From Kitasatospora sp. MAP5-34 (GTDB taxonomy: Bacteria; Actinomycetota; Actinomycetes; Streptomycetales; Streptomycetaceae): a DNA stretch of 64,000 bases. The notes below the pieces were generated by a model, which searched no databases, had not been told where the DNA came from, and was given only the letters and a program-made list of their open reading frames with translations. A program made the translations under genes and the position numbers. Of this stretch, positions 1-9,490 are shown in pieces. The DNA lies in the NCBI RefSeq assembly GCF_029894335.1, contig NZ_JARXZC010000021.1:1-64000 (forward strand), in the 5' to 3' direction. Each line of letters starts with the position of its first letter. Position 1 is the stretch's first letter.

Positions 1-91
1 GCAGACCAGCGGACACTCCACACCCTCCGGCCGGTCCACCTGACAAATCCAGCAAAACGCTCAGTCCGGAATCAGCCCGGTGGATTCGGGC

Positions 92-230
92 TCAGTAGGT
101 GCCGGTGATGGCGGCGCCGTTGGGGGTGCCGATGACGCCTTGCAGGTTGACCGGAGTGGCGGCGGACCAGGTGCGGTCGGCGTGGCGAATGATGTGGAGC
201 GCCCGGTTGTCGGCAGTGGTCACGGCGAGC
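92..230 (-). pseudogene. C-terminal remnant of a beta-propeller-like or secreted protein
   Basis: The minus strand reads a natural-looking C-terminus ending in the motif NGAAITGTY before a TGA at 92-94. It is preceded by a stretch of the type LAVTTADNRALHIIRHADRTWS, which resembles the repeated DGxLxHxIRxADGxW units of Streptomyces beta-propeller-like proteins. Upstream of about position 230 the same frame runs into low-quality Arg/Gly-rich sequence that is antisense to a different coding tail. It is therefore probably a 5'-truncated fragment. The family assignment is tentative. Confidence 0.4.
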
Positions 231-427
231 TGGATCCGAAGGCTGCGAGGCTCGTCCCCGACGAGGAGGCCAAGAAGTTCGGCTGGTCGTTCGACGGCGC
301 CACGACGTACGAGCTCTTCACCGGCTTCGCAACCGCCCACCAGAACACCTTCGCCGTGCTGGTCGACCCCCGTGGCCCCATGGAGACGGTCTACCTGGAC
401 TCCAGCTATCTGGGCGGATCCTCCTGA
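231..427 (+). pseudogene. C-terminal remnant of an unidentified protein
   Basis: From about 231 the plus strand encodes roughly 65 residues with normal composition (for example KKFGWSFDGATTYELF and ending in SSYLGGSS), stopping at 425-427. Upstream of about 230 the same frame is Gly/Val-rich noise antisense to the neighbouring minus-strand remnant, and no ribosome site or convincing start is present. It looks like the 3' end of a gene whose 5' part was lost. I do not recognise the family. Confidence 0.4.
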
Positions 428-765
428 GCCGGGCCGCCGTCCTCGGTCGGCCCCGGGTTTGACGGCCCCCCGCCCGTGGGTAGCCTCAAGCGCCCCCGAT
501 TGGCGCAGCACCCCTCCCGTGTGGCAAGATGTTCAAGTTGCTCGGTTGAGTGCCGATGCTGCGCGCCTCCCGCCGGGAGGACTGGAAGCGAGTCCCAAGT
601 ACTCGTCGTTCCCGTGATGGCCGTTCATATGTTCACGTGCTCTGTGTGGACGTAGTGGTGTGTAAGCGACACCGCGGCAGCTGCGGGGCGGACGTACGGG
701 AATCTTCCGGGAAGCGTGGGCGGGGCCTCGATCCGGCGCCTGGTGGGTGCAAGGCCTACCGATCC
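428..765. other. Gene-free stretch upstream of the S10 operon
   Basis: No reading frame here has a ribosome site or plausible composition. The stretch probably holds the S10 operon promoter. A TAGTGG at 653-658 could be a -10 element, but its -35 partner is weak, so no promoter is called. Confidence 0.5.
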
Positions 766-818
766 GCAAAACCTCAGAAGGCCTCCTCGTGAGAGGAACG
801 GCCCTTTTGGTTTTTTGC
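766..818 (+). promoter_or_regulatory. Terminator-like hairpin in the S10 operon leader
   Basis: The segment GCAAAACC (766-773) can pair with GGTTTTTTGC (809-818). Inside it AAGGCC (778-783) pairs with GGCC-CTT (800-806), and TCCTC/GAGGA close a GTGA loop (784-797). The right arm runs into TTTTGGTTTTTT, so it has the form of an intrinsic terminator about 125 nt before rpsJ. It may be an attenuator for the ribosomal operon or a terminator for upstream transcripts. Confidence 0.5.
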
Positions 819-945
819 AAGCGAGAGGGCGACACGCCCGACCGCGTGGGTCGGAGGTAACCACCCAGAGACGCCACCGGACCCAATCCACAGGCGGATG
901 AAGCCGGCCGTAGAGGCGACACGGACAAAAGGACTACTAGTAGCC

Positions 946-1254
946 ATGGCGGGACAGAAGATCCGCATCCGGCTCAAGGCCTACGACCACGAGGTGATTG
1001 ACTCCTCGGCGAAGAAGATCGTCGAGACCGTCATTCGCACTGGTGCGCAGGTCGCGGGCCCGGTGCCGCTGCCCACTGAGAAGAACGTTTACTGCGTCAT
1101 CCGCTCGCCGCACAAGTACAAGGACTCGCGCGAGCACTTCGAGATGCGCACTCACAAGCGTCTGATCGACATCCTCGACCCGACCCCGAAGACCGTTGAC
1201 TCGCTGATGCGCCTCGACCTTCCGGCCGGCGTCGACATCGAGATCAAGCTCTGA
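946..1254 (+). CDS. rpsJ: 30S ribosomal protein S10 (uS10)
   Basis: 102 codons, the standard length for actinobacterial S10. S10 sits in the 30S head and, as NusE, joins antitermination complexes. The start [15 protein letters not shown] at 946 is chosen over an in-frame ATG at 898 because it matches the family N-terminus and follows an AAAGGA ribosome site at 928-933. It is the first gene of the S10 operon, and rplC follows after 14 nt. Confidence 0.97.
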   Translation: MAGQKIRIRLKAYDHEVIDSSAKKIVETVIRTGAQVAGPVPLPTEKNVYCVIRSPHKYKDSREHFEMRTHKRLIDILDPTPKTVDSLMRLDLPAGVDIEIKL

Positions 1255-1268
1255 GAGGCGCGACGAAG

Positions 1269-1913
1269 ATGGCAAAGCAGATTAAGGGAATCCTGGGCGA
1301 GAAGCTCGGCATGACCCAGGTCTGGGACGAGAACAACCGGATCGTTCCGGTGACCGTCGTCAAGGCCGGGCCCAATGTCGTGACCCAGGTCCACACCGCT
1401 GACAGCACCGGCTACGACGCCGTGCAGATCGGCTTCGGCGAGATCGACCCCCGCAAGGTGACGAAGCCCCTCGCGGGTCACTTCGCCAAGGCCGGTGTCA
1501 CCCCGCGCCGCCACCTGGTCGAGCTGCGTACCTCGGACGCGTCCGAGTACACGCTGGGCCAGGAGATCACCGCTGAGCTGTTCGAGGCGGGTGTCAAGGT
1601 CGACGTGACCGGCACCTCCAAGGGCAAGGGCTTCGCCGGTGTCATGAAGCGTCACAACTTCAAGGGCCTCGGCGCCGGTCACGGCGTGCAGCGCAAGCAC
1701 CGTTCGCCCGGCTCGATCGGTGGCTGTGCCACCCCGGGTCGCGTGTTCAAGGGCATGAAGATGGCCGGCCGGATGGGCCACGAGCGCGTGACCACCCAGA
1801 ACCTGACCGTCCATGCCGTTGACGCGGAGAAGGGGCTGCTCCTGATCAAGGGTGCAATCCCCGGTCCGAACGGCGGCCTCGTCCTCGTCCGCACTGCGGC
1901 GAAGGGGCTGTGA
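1269..1913 (+). CDS. rplC: 50S ribosomal protein L3 (uL3)
   Basis: 214 residues with the L3 signature region ([14 protein letters not shown] followed by the basic HRSPGSIG loop) that reaches into the peptidyl transferase centre during 50S assembly. The start [17 protein letters not shown] is typical of the family and a purine-rich CGACGAAG lies just upstream. It is the second gene of the S10 operon; rplD begins 4 nt after its stop. Confidence 0.97.
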   Translation: MAKQIKGILGEKLGMTQVWDENNRIVPVTVVKAGPNVVTQVHTADSTGYDAVQIGFGEIDPRKVTKPLAGHFAKAGVTPRRHLVELRTSDASEYTLGQEITAELFEAGVKVDVTGTSKGKGFAGVMKRHNFKGLGAGHGVQRKHRSPGSIGGCATPGRVFKGMKMAGRMGHERVTTQNLTVHAVDAEKGLLLIKGAIPGPNGGLVLVRTAAKGL

Positions 1914-1917
1914 GGAT

Positions 1918-2595
1918 ATGAGCACCATTGACATCCTGTCGCCCTCGGGCGACAAGACCGGCAGCCTCGAGCTGCCGGCGGACATCTTCGACGCCAAGGT
2001 CAGCGTTCCGCTGATGCACCAGGTCGTCGTGGCGCAGCTCGCTGCGGCCCGTCAGGGCACCCACTCGACGAAGCGTCGTGGCGAGGTCCGAGGCGGTGGC
2101 CGCAAGCCGTACCGCCAGAAGGGCACCGGCCGCGCCCGTCAGGGCTCGACCCGCGCGCCGCAGTTCGTCGGCGGTGGCGTCGTCCACGGCCCGAAGCCGC
2201 GTGACTACTCGCAGCGGACCCCGAAGAAGATGATCGTCGCCGCTCTGCGTGGCGCGCTCACCGACCGGGCCCGTCACAACCGCATTCACGTCATCACCGA
2301 CGTGATCGCGGCCGAGGCGCCGTCGACCAAGGCCGCGAAGGGCCTGTTCGGCAAGATCACCGAGCGCAAGAACATCCTCCTCGTCGTCGAGCGTGCCGAC
2401 GAGCTGGGTCTGAAGAGCGCCCGCAACCTGCCGAACGTCCACATCCTGGACGCCGGTCAGCTGAACACCTACGACGTGCTCGTCTCCGACGACGTGGTCT
2501 TCACCCAGGCCGCCTTCGAGCGTTTCGTGGCGGGTCCCGCCGCGTCCGCCAAGGCTGTGGCTGCTGAGGGCGAGCTCGAAGGGAGCGCCGCCTGA
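1918..2595 (+). CDS. rplD: 50S ribosomal protein L4 (uL4)
   Basis: 225 residues. It contains the conserved exit-tunnel loop with the basic [19 protein letters not shown] stretch. The start [11 protein letters not shown] at 1918 is preceded by GTGAGGAT. An upstream in-frame ATG at 1852 lies inside rplC and is rejected. In gamma-proteobacteria L4 is the feedback regulator of this operon; nothing here shows whether that holds in this organism. The stop overlaps the rplW start by 1 nt. Confidence 0.96.
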   Translation: MSTIDILSPSGDKTGSLELPADIFDAKVSVPLMHQVVVAQLAAARQGTHSTKRRGEVRGGGRKPYRQKGTGRARQGSTRAPQFVGGGVVHGPKPRDYSQRTPKKMIVAALRGALTDRARHNRIHVITDVIAAEAPSTKAAKGLFGKITERKNILLVVERADELGLKSARNLPNVHILDAGQLNTYDVLVSDDVVFTQAAFERFVAGPAASAKAVAAEGELEGSAA

Positions 2596-2915
2596 TGGCT
2601 GCAGAGATCACGAGCAAGACGTTCACGGACCCCCGTGACATCTTGGTGAAGCCGGTCATCTCGGAGAAGAGCTACTCGCTCCTCGACGAGAACAAGTACA
2701 CGTTCGTCGTGTCGCCCGGTGCCAACAAGACCCAGATCAAGCAGGCCGTCGAGGCGGTCTTCTCGGTCAAGGTCGAGTCCGTCAACACGCTCAACCGTCA
2801 GGGCAAGCGCAAGCGCTCCAAGACGGGCTTTGGCAAGCGCAAGGACACCAAGCGCGCCATCGTGACGCTGGCTGAGGGCAACCGCATCGACATCTTCGGT
2901 GGTCCGACCTCCTGA
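2595..2915 (+). CDS. rplW: 50S ribosomal protein L23 (uL23)
   Basis: 106 residues, binding 23S rRNA at the tunnel exit where trigger factor and SRP dock. The core [20 protein letters not shown] and the loop [11 protein letters not shown] are typical. The start codon overlaps the rplD stop (TGATG), indicating translational coupling. Confidence 0.96.
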   Translation: MAAEITSKTFTDPRDILVKPVISEKSYSLLDENKYTFVVSPGANKTQIKQAVEAVFSVKVESVNTLNRQGKRKRSKTGFGKRKDTKRAIVTLAEGNRIDIFGGPTS

Positions 2916-2958
2916 CGGAGTGTCGGATCGTCGATTAGGACGAGGACGAGAGAAGCCA

Positions 2959-3795
<837 letters not shown>

Positions 3796-3806
3796 GAGCA
3801 GGTCAG

Positions 3807-4088
3807 ATGCCGCGCAGTCTCAAGAAGGGCCCCTTCATCGACGGCCACCTTCTCAAGAAGGTGGACGCGCAGAACGAGGCGGGTACCCAGAACGTCATCA
3901 AGACCTGGTCCCGTCGTTCCGTGATCTTCCCGGCCATGCTCGGCCACACGATCGCGGTCCACGATGGCCGTAAGCACGTCCCGGTGTTCGTCACCGAGTC
4001 GATGGTCGGCCACAAGCTCGGCGAGTTCGCGCCGACGCGTACCTTCCGCGGTCACGTCAAGGACGACCGCAAGTCGAAGCGTCGCTAG
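3807..4088 (+). CDS. rpsS: 30S ribosomal protein S19 (uS19)
   Basis: 93 residues with the classic start [19 protein letters not shown] and the conserved [14 protein letters not shown] segment. It forms a heterodimer with S13 in the 30S head. An AGGAGCAGGTC site precedes it, 11 nt after rplB. Confidence 0.97.
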   Translation: MPRSLKKGPFIDGHLLKKVDAQNEAGTQNVIKTWSRRSVIFPAMLGHTIAVHDGRKHVPVFVTESMVGHKLGEFAPTRTFRGHVKDDRKSKRR

Positions 4089-4138
4089 TCGCCAGCGAGA
4101 TTACCGACTCAATGACTTACACCAGCAAGGGGACAACC

Positions 4139-4486
4139 ATGGAAGCCAGGGCCCAGGCGCGGTACATCCGCGTCACGCCCATGAAGGCCCGCCGCGTGGT
4201 GGACCTCATCCGTGGCCTGAACGCCACGGAGGCCCAGGCGGTCCTGCGTTTCGCTCCGCAGGCCGCGACCGTGCCGGTCGGCAAGGTGCTCGACAGCGCC
4301 ATTGCCAACGCCGTGCACAACTACAACCACAACAACGTGGACGACCTCGTCATCAGCGAGGCGTACGTTGACGAGGGCCCGACCCTGAAGCGGTTCCGTC
4401 CGCGTGCACAGGGCCGTGCCTACCGGATCCGCAAGCGGACCAGCCACATCACCGTGGTCGTCAGCAGCAAGGAAGGGACCCGGTAA
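4139..4486 (+). CDS. rplV: 50S ribosomal protein L22 (uL22)
   Basis: 115 residues. Its beta-hairpin (here the [19 protein letters not shown] region) lines the exit tunnel and is a known site of macrolide-resistance changes in other bacteria. The start [11 protein letters not shown] at 4139 follows AAGGGGA. An in-frame ATG nine codons earlier (4112) lacks a ribosome site. The TAATG overlap couples it to rpsC. Confidence 0.95.
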   Translation: MEARAQARYIRVTPMKARRVVDLIRGLNATEAQAVLRFAPQAATVPVGKVLDSAIANAVHNYNHNNVDDLVISEAYVDEGPTLKRFRPRAQGRAYRIRKRTSHITVVVSSKEGTR

Positions 4487-5325
4487 TGGGCCAGAAGGTT
4501 AACCCGCACGGGTTCCGTCTCGGCATCAGCACGGACTTCAAGTCCCGCTGGTACGCCGACAAGCTGTACTCGGACTACGTCAAGGAAGACGTTGCCATTC
4601 GTCGCATGATGACGAAGGGCATGGAGCGTGCCGGCATCTCGAAGGTTGAGATCGAGCGCACCCGCGACCGCGTCCGGGTCGACATCCACACCGCCCGCCC
4701 CGGCATCGTCATCGGTCGCCGTGGCACCGAGGCCGACCGCATCCGCGGCGACCTGGAGAAGCTGACCGGCAAGCAGGTCCAGCTGAACATCCTCGAGGTC
4801 AAGAACCCCGAGCTGGACGCCCAGCTCGTGGCTCAGGGCGTCGCGGAGCAGCTGTCCTCCCGCGTCTCCTTCCGCCGTGCCATGCGTAAGAGCATGCAGG
4901 GCACCATGAAGTCCGGCGCCAAGGGCATCAAGGTCCAGTGCTCCGGTCGTCTCGGCGGCGCCGAGATGAGCCGTTCGGAGTTCTACCGCGAGGGTCGTGT
5001 GCCGCTGCACACGCTGCGCGCGAACGTCGACTACGGCTTCTTCGAGGCCAAGACGACCTTCGGTCGTATCGGCGTCAAGGTCTGGATCTACAAGGGCGAC
5101 GTCAAGAACATCGCCGAGGTCCGCGCTGAGAACGCTGCTGCCCGCTCGGGCAACCGCCCGGCCCGCAACGACGCCCGCCCCGCACGCGGTGGCGAGCGTG
5201 GCGGCGCCCGTGGTGGCGAGCGTGGCGGCGCCCGTGGTGGCGCCCGTCGTCCCCAGAACACCGAGGCTCCGGCCGCGGCTGTGACGGAGACGCCGGCTGC
5301 CGAGAGCACCGGAACGGAGGCCTGA
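4486..5325 (+). CDS. rpsC: 30S ribosomal protein S3 (uS3) with a repetitive tail
   Basis: 279 residues. An N-terminal KH domain carries the GRRG loop at residues 77-80, followed by the S3 C-terminal domain to about residue 213. Residues 214-279 form a low-complexity tail with [11 protein letters not shown] repeats and then a Pro/Ala/Thr/Glu-rich end. Tails of this kind occur in streptomycete S3 but are absent from E. coli S3. The DNA of the tail holds a perfect 24-nt tandem duplication (5188-5235). Overlaps rplV by 1 nt. Confidence 0.97.
   Translation: MGQKVNPHGFRLGISTDFKSRWYADKLYSDYVKEDVAIRRMMTKGMERAGISKVEIERTRDRVRVDIHTARPGIVIGRRGTEADRIRGDLEKLTGKQVQLNILEVKNPELDAQLVAQGVAEQLSSRVSFRRAMRKSMQGTMKSGAKGIKVQCSGRLGGAEMSRSEFYREGRVPLHTLRANVDYGFFEAKTTFGRIGVKVWIYKGDVKNIAEVRAENAAARSGNRPARNDARPARGGERGGARGGERGGARGGARRPQNTEAPAAAVTETPAAESTGTEA
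5188..5235. repeat. Two tandem 24-nt units in the rpsC tail
   Basis: 5188-5211 and 5212-5235 are identical 24-nt units, each encoding GGERGGAR, followed by a degenerate third unit. The unit keeps the frame, so copy-number change would lengthen or shorten the S3 tail without disrupting rplP. Confidence 0.9.
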
Positions 5326-5330
5326 CCGTC

Positions 5331-5750
5331 ATGCTGATCCCCCGTCGGGTCAAGCACCGTAAGCAGCACCACCCGAAGCGCCGTGGCGCTGCGAAGGGTG
5401 GCACCGAGCTCGCGTTCGGCGAGTACGGCATCCAGGCCGTCACCCCGGCCTACGTGACGAACCGGCAGATCGAGTCCGCTCGTATCGCCGTCACCCGTCA
5501 CATCAAGCGTGGCGGCAAGGTCTGGATCAACATTTACCCGGACCGTCCCCTCACCAAGAAGCCTGCCGAGACCCGCATGGGTTCCGGTAAGGGTTCGCCG
5601 GAGTGGTGGATCGCCAACGTTCACCCGGGACGGATCATGTTTGAACTGTCCTACCCCAATGAGAAGGTTGCTCGTGAGGCGCTCACCCGCGCTGCTCACA
5701 AGCTCCCGATGAAGTGCCGGATTGTCCGGCGCGAGGCAGGTGAGAGCTGA
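5331..5750 (+). CDS. rplP: 50S ribosomal protein L16 (uL16)
   Basis: 139 residues with the typical start [17 protein letters not shown] and the [10 protein letters not shown] motif. It organises the A-site region of 23S rRNA and is an orthosomycin (evernimicin/avilamycin) contact. It lies 5 nt after rpsC and overlaps rpmC by 1 nt (TGATG). Confidence 0.97.
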   Translation: MLIPRRVKHRKQHHPKRRGAAKGGTELAFGEYGIQAVTPAYVTNRQIESARIAVTRHIKRGGKVWINIYPDRPLTKKPAETRMGSGKGSPEWWIANVHPGRIMFELSYPNEKVAREALTRAAHKLPMKCRIVRREAGES

Positions 5751-5974
5751 TGTCGGCCGGCACCAAGGCTGCAGAGCTTCGTGAGCTCGACAACGATGGT
5801 CTCGTTGGCAAGCTTCGCGAGGCCAAGGAGGAGCTGTTCAACCTCCGCTTCCAGGCGGCGACCGGGCAGCTCGACAACCACGGACGGCTCAAGCTCGTCC
5901 GTAAGGACATCGCGCGTATTTACACCCTGATGCGCGAGCGCGAGCTGGGCATCGAGACGGTGGAGAACGCCTGA
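5750..5974 (+). CDS. rpmC: 50S ribosomal protein L29 (uL29)
   Basis: 74 residues forming the usual helical hairpin ([21 protein letters not shown] and [12 protein letters not shown]). It sits next to L23 at the tunnel exit. Its start overlaps the rplP stop and its stop overlaps the rpsQ start, so the trio is probably translated in a coupled way. Confidence 0.96.
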   Translation: MSAGTKAAELRELDNDGLVGKLREAKEELFNLRFQAATGQLDNHGRLKLVRKDIARIYTLMRERELGIETVENA

Positions 5975-6252
5975 TGACTGAGAACACCACTGAGACCGAG
6001 GCCCGCGGCTTCCGCAAGACCCGTGAGGGTCTGGTCGTCAGCGACAAGATGGACAAGACCGTCGTTGTCGCCGTCGAGGACCGCGTCAAGCACGCGCTGT
6101 ACGGCAAGGTCATCCGCCGTACGAACAAGCTGAAGGCGCACGACGAGACCAACGCTTGCGGCATCGGCGACCGGGTGCTCCTCGCGGAGACCCGTCCGCT
6201 GTCCGCGACGAAGCGCTGGCGCGTCGTCGAGATCCTCGAGAAGGCCAAGTAA
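5974..6252 (+). CDS. rpsQ: 30S ribosomal protein S17 (uS17)
   Basis: 92 residues, primary 16S rRNA binder. The core [21 protein letters not shown] and [18 protein letters not shown] is characteristic. The first dozen residues are acidic (TENTTETEA), an extension common in actinobacterial S17. It ends the S10 part; a 102-nt gap separates it from rplN. Confidence 0.96.
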   Translation: MTENTTETEARGFRKTREGLVVSDKMDKTVVVAVEDRVKHALYGKVIRRTNKLKAHDETNACGIGDRVLLAETRPLSATKRWRVVEILEKAK

Positions 6253-6354
6253 CGAAGTTGTCCGGGTACGGCCGTATGTGCATCAGGTCCCTCGCGGGCG
6301 CTGGTGTGAGCAGCGGCCGGCCCGCCAGCTCTCGTTGACGATCAGGAGAAAGCA

Positions 6355-6726
6355 GTGATCCAGCAGGAGTCGCGACTGCGTGTCGCCGACAACACGGGCG
6401 CGAAGGAAATCCTTTGCATCCGCGTTCTCGGTGGCTCCGGTCGCCGCTACGCCGGCATCGGGGACGTCATCGTCGCCACCGTCAAGGACGCGATCCCCGG
6501 TGGCAGCGTGAAGAAGGGTGACGTCGTCAAGTGCGTCATCGTTCGTACCGTGAAGTCGCGCCGTCGTCCCGACGGTTCGTACATCCGGTTCGACGAGAAC
6601 GCCGCCGTCGTGCTCAAGAACACCGATGGTGACCCCCGTGGCACCCGCATCTTCGGCCCGGTGGGCCGCGAGCTGCGCGACAAGAAGTTCATGAAGATCA
6701 TCTCGCTTGCGCCGGAGGTGCTCTAA
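6355..6726 (+). CDS. rplN: 50S ribosomal protein L14 (uL14)
   Basis: 123 residues starting with GTG at 6355 behind AGGAGAAA. The N-terminus [18 protein letters not shown] is the family signature. L14 lies at the subunit interface and is the docking site of the silencing factor RsfS. As the first gene of the spc-type segment it follows a 102-nt gap. Confidence 0.97.
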   Translation: MIQQESRLRVADNTGAKEILCIRVLGGSGRRYAGIGDVIVATVKDAIPGGSVKKGDVVKCVIVRTVKSRRRPDGSYIRFDENAAVVLKNTDGDPRGTRIFGPVGRELRDKKFMKIISLAPEVL

Positions 6727-6728
6727 CC

Positions 6729-7052
6729 ATGGCGAACAGCATGAAGATCAAGAAGGGTGACCTGGTTCAGGTCATCACTGGCAAGGACCGCGGTAAGCAG
6801 GGCAAGGTCATTCAGGCCATGCCCACTACCAACAAGGTTCTCGTCGAGGGTGTGAACCGGGTCAAGAAGCACACCAAGCCCGGTCCGGGTACTCAGGGTG
6901 GCATTGTCACCGTCGAGGCCCCGGTGCACGTCTCCAACGTGCAGCTGGTCGTCGAGAAGGACGGCAAGAAGGTCGTCACTCGCGTTGGTTACCGCTTCGA
7001 TGACGAGGGCAACAAGATCCGCGTTGCCAAGCGAACCGGTGAGGACATCTGA
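6729..7052 (+). CDS. rplX: 50S ribosomal protein L24 (uL24)
   Basis: 107 residues with a KOW-type core ([20 protein letters not shown]), one of the two assembly-initiator proteins of the 50S subunit. It starts 2 nt after rplN and overlaps rplE by 1 nt (TGATG). Confidence 0.97.
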   Translation: MANSMKIKKGDLVQVITGKDRGKQGKVIQAMPTTNKVLVEGVNRVKKHTKPGPGTQGGIVTVEAPVHVSNVQLVVEKDGKKVVTRVGYRFDDEGNKIRVAKRTGEDI

Positions 7053-7630
7053 TGTCTGAGACGACGATCGAGAACGTTGAGAAGGTGGCCCCCCGCCTCA
7101 AGGAGCGTTACAACTCCGAGATCAAGGGCCAGCTGCGCGAGGAGTTCTCGTACGAGAACGTCATGCTGATCCCCGGCCTGGTCAAGGTCGTGGTCAACAT
7201 GGGTGTGGGCGAGGCCGCCCGCGACTCGAAGCTGATCGAGGGCGCGATTCGCGACCTCACCGCCATCACCGGCCAGAAGCCGGCGGTGACGAAGGCTCGC
7301 AAGTCCATCGCGCAGTTCAAGCTGCGTGAGGGCCAGCCGATCGGCACCCACGTCACCCTCCGTGGTGACCGCATGTGGGAGTTCCTGGACCGTCTGGTGT
7401 CGCTGGCTCTGCCGCGTATCCGTGACTTCCGTGGTCTCTCCCCCAAGCAGTTCGACGGCCGTGGCAACTACACCTTCGGTCTGACCGAGCAGGTTATGTT
7501 CCACGAGATCGACCAGGACAAGGTCGACCGTCAGCGCGGTATGGACATCACCGTCGTGACCACCGCCCAGACCGACGATGAGGGCCGGGCGCTCCTGCGC
7601 GCTCTGGGCTTCCCGTTCAAGGAGGCGTGA
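7052..7630 (+). CDS. rplE: 50S ribosomal protein L5 (uL5)
   Basis: 192 residues, 5S rRNA-binding protein of the central protuberance. Typical segments are [14 protein letters not shown] and [15 protein letters not shown]. The first dozen residues ([13 protein letters not shown]) are a short extension compared with E. coli L5 (179 aa). Coupled to rplX by overlap. Confidence 0.97.
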   Translation: MSETTIENVEKVAPRLKERYNSEIKGQLREEFSYENVMLIPGLVKVVVNMGVGEAARDSKLIEGAIRDLTAITGQKPAVTKARKSIAQFKLREGQPIGTHVTLRGDRMWEFLDRLVSLALPRIRDFRGLSPKQFDGRGNYTFGLTEQVMFHEIDQDKVDRQRGMDITVVTTAQTDDEGRALLRALGFPFKEA

Positions 7631-7634
7631 CCAC

Positions 7635-7820
7635 ATGGCGAAGAAGTCCCTCATCGCGAAGGCTGAGCGCAAGCCGAAGTTCGCTGTCCGCGGCTACACC
7701 CGCTGCCAGCGCTGCGGCCGCCCGCACTCGGTGTACCGCAAGTTCGGCCTGTGCCGTGTGTGCCTCCGTGAGATGGCCCACCGCGGCGAGCTGCCGGGTG
7801 TCACCAAGTCCTCCTGGTAG
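7635..7820 (+). CDS. rpsN: 30S ribosomal protein S14, zinc-binding type (uS14)
   Basis: 61 residues of the short Z-type, with four zinc-ligand cysteines at 24, 27, 40 and 43 (CQRC...CRVC). Actinobacteria often also keep a zinc-free paralogue under Zur control elsewhere; none is in this window. The start [14 protein letters not shown] at 7635 is chosen; a longer frame from 7578 lies inside rplE. The stop is followed by a 265-nt gap. Confidence 0.96.
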   Translation: MAKKSLIAKAERKPKFAVRGYTRCQRCGRPHSVYRKFGLCRVCLREMAHRGELPGVTKSSW

Positions 7821-7860
7821 TCCCGGAGTTCTAGGTAACGCCACAGTGTGAAGCACTGGT

Positions 7861-7918
7861 GCCCGACCCCCTGCTTTTGGGGCTCCGTACGGAATCCCGT
7901 AAGGTAGTGGGGTCGGGC
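7861..7918 (+). promoter_or_regulatory. Hairpin with an embedded promoter-like pair before rpsH
   Basis: GCCCGACCCC at 7861-7870 pairs perfectly with GGGGTCGGGC at 7909-7918. Inside lies TTGGGG (7877-7882) and TAAGGT (7900-7905) with a 17-nt spacer, which would fit an internal HrdB-type promoter for the rpsH segment. Structure and promoter may be alternative readings of the same stretch. Confidence 0.4.
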
Positions 7919-7991
7919 CCCGTGTCGCGGCATCTCCGTAGGTGCCCGCGACCCTCTCTGAGGGCTCGCACCCAGTCTTACTAACGTCGCA

Positions 7992-8045
7992 GGTCCCCTG
8001 CGTCTGTGCCCCTTGCGCACTCGTCACGAGTGCGCCGGGGGGACC
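7992..8045 (+). promoter_or_regulatory. Structured rpsH leader element
   Basis: The outer arms GGTCCCC (7992-7998) and GGGGACC (8039-8045) enclose a perfect 10-bp inverted repeat, GCGCACTCGT (8015-8024) and ACGAGTGCGC (8026-8035), with a single-base centre. A folded RNA here would end about 40 nt before the rpsH start. It may be a ribosomal-protein binding leader. Confidence 0.45.
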
Positions 8046-8085
8046 TGGCGCGGAGAAACCACGGCGAGAGAGGCCTGAGGCCACC

Positions 8086-8493
8086 ATGACCATGACCGAC
8101 CCCATCGCAGACATGCTCACGCGTCTGCGTAACGCGAACTCGGCGTACCACGACACCGTGGCGATGCCGGCTAGCAAGATCAAGGCGCACGTCGCCCAGA
8201 TCCTGCAGCAGGAGGGGTACATCTCCTCCTGGAAGGTTGAGGAGCCGCAGGAGAACGAGGTCGGCAAGAAGCTGACCATCGAGCTCAAGTTCGGCCCCAA
8301 CCGTGAGCGCTCCATCGCCGGCATCAAGCGCATCAGCAAGCCGGGTCTGCGCGTTTACGCAAAGTCCACCAACCTGCCGAAGGTCCTCGGCGGCCTGGGC
8401 GTGGCGATCATCTCCACGTCCTCGGGTCTCCTCACGGACAAGCAGGCCGCCAAGAAGGGCGTAGGCGGAGAAGTTCTCGCCTACGTCTGGTAA
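8086..8493 (+). CDS. rpsH: 30S ribosomal protein S8 (uS8)
   Basis: 135 residues. The start [17 protein letters not shown] at 8086 follows GGCCTGAGG; a second ATG two codons on (8092) is possible. The conserved C-terminal [12 protein letters not shown] and GGEVLAYVW are present. In E. coli S8 is the translational repressor of the spc operon, which makes the structured leader immediately upstream noteworthy. rplF follows after 22 nt with a GGAGG site. Confidence 0.97.
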   Translation: MTMTDPIADMLTRLRNANSAYHDTVAMPASKIKAHVAQILQQEGYISSWKVEEPQENEVGKKLTIELKFGPNRERSIAGIKRISKPGLRVYAKSTNLPKVLGGLGVAIISTSSGLLTDKQAAKKGVGGEVLAYVW

Positions 8494-8515
8494 TTCGGGA
8501 AACGGAGGTACAGCA

Positions 8516-9055
8516 ATGTCGCGTATTGGACGGCTGCCCATCCCGGTTCCCGCCGGCGTGGACGTCACCATCGATGGCCAGGCAGTCTCGGTGAAGGGCC
8601 CCAAGGGTTCCCTTTCCCACACCGTTGCCGCGCCGATCGAGATCAGCAAGGACGAGACCGGCACTCTGGTCGTCTCTCGCCCCAACGACGAGCGGGTGTC
8701 GAAGAGCCTTCACGGCCTTTCGCGCACGCTGGTGGCGAACATGATCACCGGCGTGACCGCGGGCTACCGCAAGTCGCTGGAGATCAGCGGTGTTGGTTAC
8801 CGAGTCGCTATGAAGGGCTCCGACATGGAGTTCCAGCTCGGCTACAGCCACCCGATCCTGATCACGGCCCCGGAGGGCATCTCCTTCGTGGTCGAGTCGC
8901 CCACCAAGTTCCACGTGGACGGGATCGACAAGCAGCTCGTCGGCGAGGTTTCGGCCAAGATCCGCAAGCTGCGCAAGCCCGACCCGTACAAGGCCAAGGG
9001 CGTCAAGTACGCGGGCGAGGTCATCCGCCGCAAGGTCGGAAAGAGCGGTAAGTAA
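8516..9055 (+). CDS. rplF: 50S ribosomal protein L6 (uL6)
   Basis: 179 residues with the usual two duplicated domains; start [17 protein letters not shown] and end [14 protein letters not shown]. It lies close to the sarcin-ricin loop. A GGAGGTACAGCA site precedes the ATG. rplR begins 3 nt after the stop. Confidence 0.97.
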   Translation: MSRIGRLPIPVPAGVDVTIDGQAVSVKGPKGSLSHTVAAPIEISKDETGTLVVSRPNDERVSKSLHGLSRTLVANMITGVTAGYRKSLEISGVGYRVAMKGSDMEFQLGYSHPILITAPEGISFVVESPTKFHVDGIDKQLVGEVSAKIRKLRKPDPYKAKGVKYAGEVIRRKVGKSGK

Positions 9056-9058
9056 GCC

Positions 9059-9442
9059 ATGAGTCTTTCTGTCAAGATCGGCAAGGGCAACGGCTACAAG
9101 AACGCTGCCCGCAAGCGTCGCGCGATCCGTGTGCGTAAGCGCGTCACCGGCACCGAGGCTCGTCCTCGTATGGTCGTGACCCGTTCGAACCGCCACATCT
9201 TCGCCCAGGTCATCGACGACGCCAAGGGTCACACCCTCGCGTCGGCGTCCACTCTCGACGTGTCCGTCAAGGGCGTTGAGGGCGACAAGACCGAGCTGGC
9301 CAAGAAGGTCGGAGCCCTGGTCGCCGAGCGCGCCAAGGCCGCCGGCATCGAGACGGTCGTCTTCGACCGTTCGGGCAACCGTTACGCGGGGCGCATCGCC
9401 GCCCTGGCGGACGCTGCCCGTGAGGCTGGGCTCGACTTCTAA
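9059..9442 (+). CDS. rplR: 50S ribosomal protein L18 (uL18)
   Basis: 127 residues, a 5S rRNA binder. The N-terminal basic arm ([15 protein letters not shown]) and the core [20 protein letters not shown] are characteristic. Start ATG at 9059, 3 nt after rplF. Confidence 0.97.
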   Translation: MSLSVKIGKGNGYKNAARKRRAIRVRKRVTGTEARPRMVVTRSNRHIFAQVIDDAKGHTLASASTLDVSVKGVEGDKTELAKKVGALVAERAKAAGIETVVFDRSGNRYAGRIAALADAAREAGLDF

Positions 9443-9490
9443 GCCGCTCGTCGGCTCAGTCGACGGACGTAATCGAGAGAGGTAATTCCA

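Noticed and set aside
1-60. Minus-strand Cys-rich stretch (FCWICQ...CPLVC)
   Set aside because: A stop precedes it directly and the window ends after 20 codons, so it cannot be judged as a gene end or zinc motif.
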